From assembly GCA_040223695.1 (NCBI GenBank), contig JAVKFU010000018.1, positions 434,001-498,000 on the forward strand: a stretch of DNA of 64,000 nt, read 5' to 3'. The notes below the pieces were generated by a model. It was not told the DNA's origin. It was given only the letters and a program-made list of their open reading frames with translations, and made no database searches. Numbering within the stretch: position 1 is the stretch's first letter; each line of letters opens with the position of its first letter. The position numbers and the translations under genes were made by a program. Shown piece by piece: positions 61,019 to 64,000 of the stretch. The stretch is from Deltaproteobacteria bacterium (GTDB lineage: Bacteria > Desulfobacterota_D > UBA1144 > Nemesobacterales > UBA2774).

Positions 61019-62152
61019 ATGGCATCGGTAAGCATCGAAGAGATCCTCCGTGGCGCAGTCAGGCTCGGGGCCTCTGATATACACATCGGGACCGGAAGGC
61101 CCCCGTTTCTGAGAGTCGAGGGGCGGCTTGCGCCCGTTAAGGGTGCTCCGAGGCTGTCGGCAGACGAAGTAAAGGAAATGGCGCACTCGATGATGAACGA
61201 GGGACAGCGTGAAAAGTTCGAAGGATCTTATGAGATGGACCTTGCCTACAGTATCGACGGTGTCTCGAGGTTCAGGGTGAACGTGTTTCAGCAGAGGGGG
61301 ACGGTTTCGATTGCCATTAGGGCCATACCTATCAACATTCTTAATTTCGAAACGCTTAACCTCCCTTCCGTGATGGAAAAGATTGCCAATGAGGAGCGCG
61401 GGCTCGTAATAGTCACGGGAACTACTGGAAGCGGAAAATCCACCACGCTCGCGGCTGTTGTGGACTATATAAACAGGAATAAGCCCAGGCACATAATCAC
61501 CGTAGAGGACCCGCTCGAATACACCCATCAGGATAAGACGAGTTATGTGAACCAGAGAGAGGTAGGAATTGATACTATGTCCTTCGCTAACGCGATGAGA
61601 GCCGCGCTCAGAGAGGACCCGGATGTAATACTCGTGGGTGAGATGAGGGATCTGGAGACAATGGAGATATGTCTTTCGGCTGCGGAGACGGGGCACCTCG
61701 TGCTTACGACGCTTCACACGCTGGACGCGATGGAGTCGATAAACCGTATGCTCACGATATTCCCCCCGCACCAGCATAATCAGGTAAGGTATCAGCTAGC
61801 TCAGGTTCTTAAGGCGATTATTTCGCAGAGGCTCGTACCCACGATTGACGGCAAGGGACGTGTGCCGGCGGCTGAGATACTTATAGCGACCGAGAGGATA
61901 AAGGACCTCATTTCAGATCCTGCCAAGACATATGAAATCAGACAGGCGATTCAGGAAGGCAGCCTTCACTATGGTATGCAGAGTTTCGATCAGTGCCTTT
62001 ACAATCTTTTTAAGGACAATTTAATTACTTACGATGAGGCTATGAGGCAGGCGACAAACCGAAACGATCTTGCTATGAGGATCGAGGGAATCACATCCGG
62101 TTCCTCCTCACTCGTGACCGAAGAACAATACGGCAAACAAACATCGGGTTAA
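61019..62152 (+). CDS. pilT: Type IV pilus retraction ATPase PilT
   Basis: This hexameric secretion-superfamily ATPase disassembles type IV pili and powers twitching. It has the PilT N-terminal domain (LGASDIHIGTGRPPFLRVEG), Walker A GTTGSGKSTTLAAVV, Asp box with VEDPLEYTHQ, AALREDPDVILVGEMRDLET as Walker B, and the His box HLVLTTLHTLDA. 377 residues is close to the family norm. It starts right after recA, an arrangement seen in other deltaproteobacterial-type genomes. No pilus structural genes are in this window. Confidence 0.94.
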   Translation: MASVSIEEILRGAVRLGASDIHIGTGRPPFLRVEGRLAPVKGAPRLSADEVKEMAHSMMNEGQREKFEGSYEMDLAYSIDGVSRFRVNVFQQRGTVSIAIRAIPINILNFETLNLPSVMEKIANEERGLVIVTGTTGSGKSTTLAAVVDYINRNKPRHIITVEDPLEYTHQDKTSYVNQREVGIDTMSFANAMRAALREDPDVILVGEMRDLETMEICLSAAETGHLVLTTLHTLDAMESINRMLTIFPPHQHNQVRYQLAQVLKAIISQRLVPTIDGKGRVPAAEILIATERIKDLISDPAKTYEIRQAIQEGSLHYGMQSFDQCLYNLFKDNLITYDEAMRQATNRNDLAMRIEGITSGSSSLVTEEQYGKQTSG

Positions 62153-62240
62153 CTTGTTGTACAGGGTTTATTTAATAATTCATCCAGGCTGTTTCACTAA
62201 AAAATACTATCCCGGCGCACTAATAATATTCGATAGACTC

Positions 62241-62249
62241 TGATATACT
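62241..62249 (+). promoter_or_regulatory. Extended -10 promoter of tsaB
   Basis: TGATATACT is an extended -10 element (TGn before TATACT at 62244-62249). No matching -35 box is present. The ATG at 62263 follows after 13 nt, leaving a leader of about 7 nt. Confidence 0.4.
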
Positions 62250-62262
62250 TCTTTTATAAAAT

Positions 62263-62982
62263 ATGAGAATACTGGCAATCGAGACTTCCACTTATTCGGG
62301 CAGTATAGCGGTTTCGAACGGGGAAGAAATCCTGGGGGAGTTTTACTTCAATATGGGTCCCTCCCATTCGGAGAAACTGGTTCCTTCGATCGACTGGCTG
62401 CTCTCCGGGCTGAAAATGGCAAAGTCGGAATTGGACGGCGTCGCGGTCTCTCTGGGTCCGGGTTCTTTTACGGCCCTTAGGGTTGGTATTTCCACGGCCA
62501 AGGGAATTGCGTACTCGCTGGGAATACCGGTAACAGGCGCCTCTTCTCTGGAGATTCTGGCGATGAACCTCCCTTTTTCCCGCTACCAGATCTGTTCGCT
62601 TATAGATGCCAGGAAGGGAGAGTATTTTGCGGCTCTTTTCAGATCGGATGACGGACGGATCGAAAGGATAGCCGAAGACAGAGCTTATTCACCCATGGGT
62701 TTGACGGAAATAATCAAGGAAAAAACAATATTTATAGGGGAAGGCGCTTTACTTTATAAAGATTTTCTGGAAGATAATCAGGTGGGGGGAAGGGAGCTGG
62801 CCGACTTCTGTCCCCCGTATTTGAACTATCCGAGGGCGTCTTCACTTGCGCTTCACGGGTCGGGGAGACTTGAAGAAGGACTCACGGAGGATTTATTCGG
62901 TCTTGCGCCGCATTATTTGAGAAAATCTGATGCGGAATTATCCACAAAGGGGAGATATCATGACAGAATCGGACATAATTGA
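62263..62982 (+). CDS. tsaB: tRNA threonylcarbamoyladenosine biosynthesis protein TsaB
   Basis: TsaB is the non-catalytic partner of TsaD in t6A37 formation. It has the ASKHA-fold opening ILAIETSTYSGSIAVSNG, MGPSHSEKLVPSIDWLL, the signature VSLGPGSFTALRVGISTAKG and IDARKGEYFAALF. The 239-residue length is standard. TsaE lies far away at 49540 and no TsaD is visible. Its end overlaps the DUF465 gene by 23 bp. The start has no Shine-Dalgarno. Confidence 0.95.
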   Translation: MRILAIETSTYSGSIAVSNGEEILGEFYFNMGPSHSEKLVPSIDWLLSGLKMAKSELDGVAVSLGPGSFTALRVGISTAKGIAYSLGIPVTGASSLEILAMNLPFSRYQICSLIDARKGEYFAALFRSDDGRIERIAEDRAYSPMGLTEIIKEKTIFIGEGALLYKDFLEDNQVGGRELADFCPPYLNYPRASSLALHGSGRLEEGLTEDLFGLAPHYLRKSDAELSTKGRYHDRIGHN

Positions 62983-63178
62983 GAAGCTTCTCGAGGGGGA
63001 TGAGGAATTTAAGAGGATTTATTCCCAGCACAGAGAGCTTGACGAGGTTGTAAAAAGCTTGGAGAATAAGGGCTCTTTGACTCTGGACGATGAGGTTGAG
63101 GTGAGAAAGCTTAAAAAGATAAAGCTTTCGCTCAAGGATCAGATGGAAGCCAAGATAACGGAATTAAAGCACAAATAG
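62960..63178 (+). CDS. DUF465/YdcH-family small helical protein
   Basis: The 72-residue protein is a two-helix hairpin (EEFKRIYSQHRELDEVVKSL and VRKLKKIKLSLKDQMEAKI) typical of DUF465. It is highly charged, cytoplasmic and of unknown function. ATG 62960 has AAAGGGGA upstream, and the gene overlaps the last 23 bp of tsaB in another frame, so the two are coupled. A longer in-frame open stretch from 62930 is not preferred. Confidence 0.8.
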   Translation: MTESDIIEKLLEGDEEFKRIYSQHRELDEVVKSLENKGSLTLDDEVEVRKLKKIKLSLKDQMEAKITELKHK

Positions 63179-63255
63179 ATTAAATTAACTAAATATAAAG
63201 CATCGCGCGGTTTTCACTGATCGGGCAGTGCAGAATCAACGGGGGTAAATATAAA

Positions 63256-64000
63256 ATGGCAAGAATGATTGGCGCCGAGATGTTTTTTGAAACTCTTATA
63301 CACGAGGGCATCGACGTAGTGTTCGGGCTGCCGGGCGGCTACGTCCTTAAAGTGTACGACGTAATGCCCAAGTACGCCGACAGGATTAAACACGTTCTTG
63401 CCAGACATGAGCAGGGAGCGACACACATGGCCGACGGCTACGCGAGGGCATCCGGGAAACCCGGAGTTGTGCTTTGCACTTCAGGACCCGCAGCCACAAA
63501 CACCGTTACGGGTATTGCGACCGCTCAGATGGATTCCTCCCCCATCGTCGTATTTACCGGGCAAGTCCCGCTTCCCTATCTTGGCAGCGATGCCTTTCAG
63601 GAAGCGGACCACATAGGTATTACAAGGCCGTGCACGAAGCATAACTATCTCGTCAGGAGGACTATAGACCTTCCGCGCGCGATGAAAGAGGCCTTCTACA
63701 TTGCGGGCACCGGGAGGCCCAGCCCTGTTCTTGTCGATATGCCCAAAGACGTGCTTCTTGGGGAGGATGAGCTGGTAATCCCGGAATCGGTAAGCCTGAG
63801 AGGATATAAGCCGCCTAAAAAGGGCCATCCCGGTCAGATTAAACGCGCCGTTGAAATGATGCTTGCCGCCAAAAAGCCCCTAATATTCGGCGGCGGCGGC
63901 CTGATTTGGTCAGAGGCCACTCCGGAGCTGATAGAATTCGCCCACAGGCTTCAGGTTCCCGTTACTTCTACTCTGATGGGGCTCGGAGCTTATCCCCCGG
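63256..64000 (+). CDS. ilvB: Acetolactate synthase large subunit, truncated by the window end
   Basis: The frame is open from the ATG at 63256 to the last base (248 codons). This is the N-terminal PYR domain and start of the middle domain of a thiamine-diphosphate enzyme: [38 protein letters not shown] with the catalytic Glu, [18 protein letters not shown], and [13 protein letters not shown]. It would form acetolactate or acetohydroxybutyrate for branched-chain amino acids. Lacking the C-terminus, another TPP enzyme of the same family cannot be excluded. GGGGG precedes the start, and the upstream genes are not in the pathway. Confidence 0.85.
   Translation, partial: MARMIGAEMFFETLIHEGIDVVFGLPGGYVLKVYDVMPKYADRIKHVLARHEQGATHMADGYARASGKPGVVLCTSGPAATNTVTGIATAQMDSSPIVVFTGQVPLPYLGSDAFQEADHIGITRPCTKHNYLVRRTIDLPRAMKEAFYIAGTGRPSPVLVDMPKDVLLGEDELVIPESVSLRGYKPPKKGHPGQIKRAVEMMLAAKKPLIFGGGGLIWSEATPELIEFAHRLQVPVTSTLMGLGAYPP

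Overview
The window comes from a Gram-negative bacterium with an outer membrane. It encodes an RND-TolC efflux system, a TonB protein, lipoprotein signal peptidase and a PilT-type twitching ATPase. Gene orders such as nnrDE-tsaE-lysC-cimA and recA-pilT, together with an IhfB-like protein and a sigma-54 activator, recall deltaproteobacterial-type lineages (Desulfobacterota and relatives). That placement is inferred from gene order and domain content only. No rRNA, tRNA, CRISPR array or intact transposase was seen.

Layout. 1-9.1 kb: the end of a sigma-54 activator followed by cstA, exported msrA, a CAP-domain protein, a cyclase-family hydrolase, an aldo/keto reductase, a DUF763 protein, a bisphosphate nucleotidase-like enzyme and a plant-type wax-synthase-like membrane protein. 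9.1-16 kb: a complete tripartite efflux locus (RND pump, adaptor, TetR regulator, divergent TolC) with a recognisable operator and promoters. 16-30 kb: thioredoxin, two uncharacterised proteins, a GMC oxidoreductase, a RimB-like protease, MgtE, a second cyclase, an operon of a novel membrane HExxH/TPR protein with lspA-ribE-aroK, tonB-corA, and a divergent ECF sigma/anti-sigma pair. 31-39 kb: an uncharacterised nitroreductase-like protein, ihfB-like, def, then aminotransferase-pgk-tpiA-secG, ferredoxin and nth. 39-46 kb: a radical SAM protein, a BI-1 protein, a DCC thiol-disulfide protein, a GNAT-aminotransferase fusion and two YIP1 paralogues. 46-64 kb: cimA-lysC-tsaE-nnrDE, three paralogous small zinc-binding proteins each with its own promoter, a radical SAM protein, cysS, a FabL-like reductase, ogt-pgpA, cinA-recA-pilT, tsaB, a DUF465 protein and the start of ilvB.

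Five intergenic islands (30.3-31.3, 33.8-34.5, 39.3-40.0, 46.2-46.8 and 51.6-52.4 kb) are built from the same dispersed repeats. The main one is a roughly 190-bp element with a near-perfect 110-bp palindrome, present four times. Others are hairpins ending in GCAATCTC/GAGATTGC, REP-like hairpins with a TGTAGGA foot, and 8-bp-arm palindromes whose arms covary between copies.

Most notable observations: (1) the phosphoglycerate kinase has lost nearly all canonical 3-phosphoglycerate-binding residues although it sits in the pgk-tpi-secG operon; (2) a small eight-ligand Cys/His protein family occurs as three tandem copies behind near-identical sigma-70 promoters; (3) several genes have a good promoter ending 6-8 nt before the start codon and no Shine-Dalgarno, suggesting leaderless mRNAs; (4) the palindromic repeats; (5) a GNAT-class V aminotransferase fusion; (6) a decayed IPTL-CTERM sorting tail on the minus strand.
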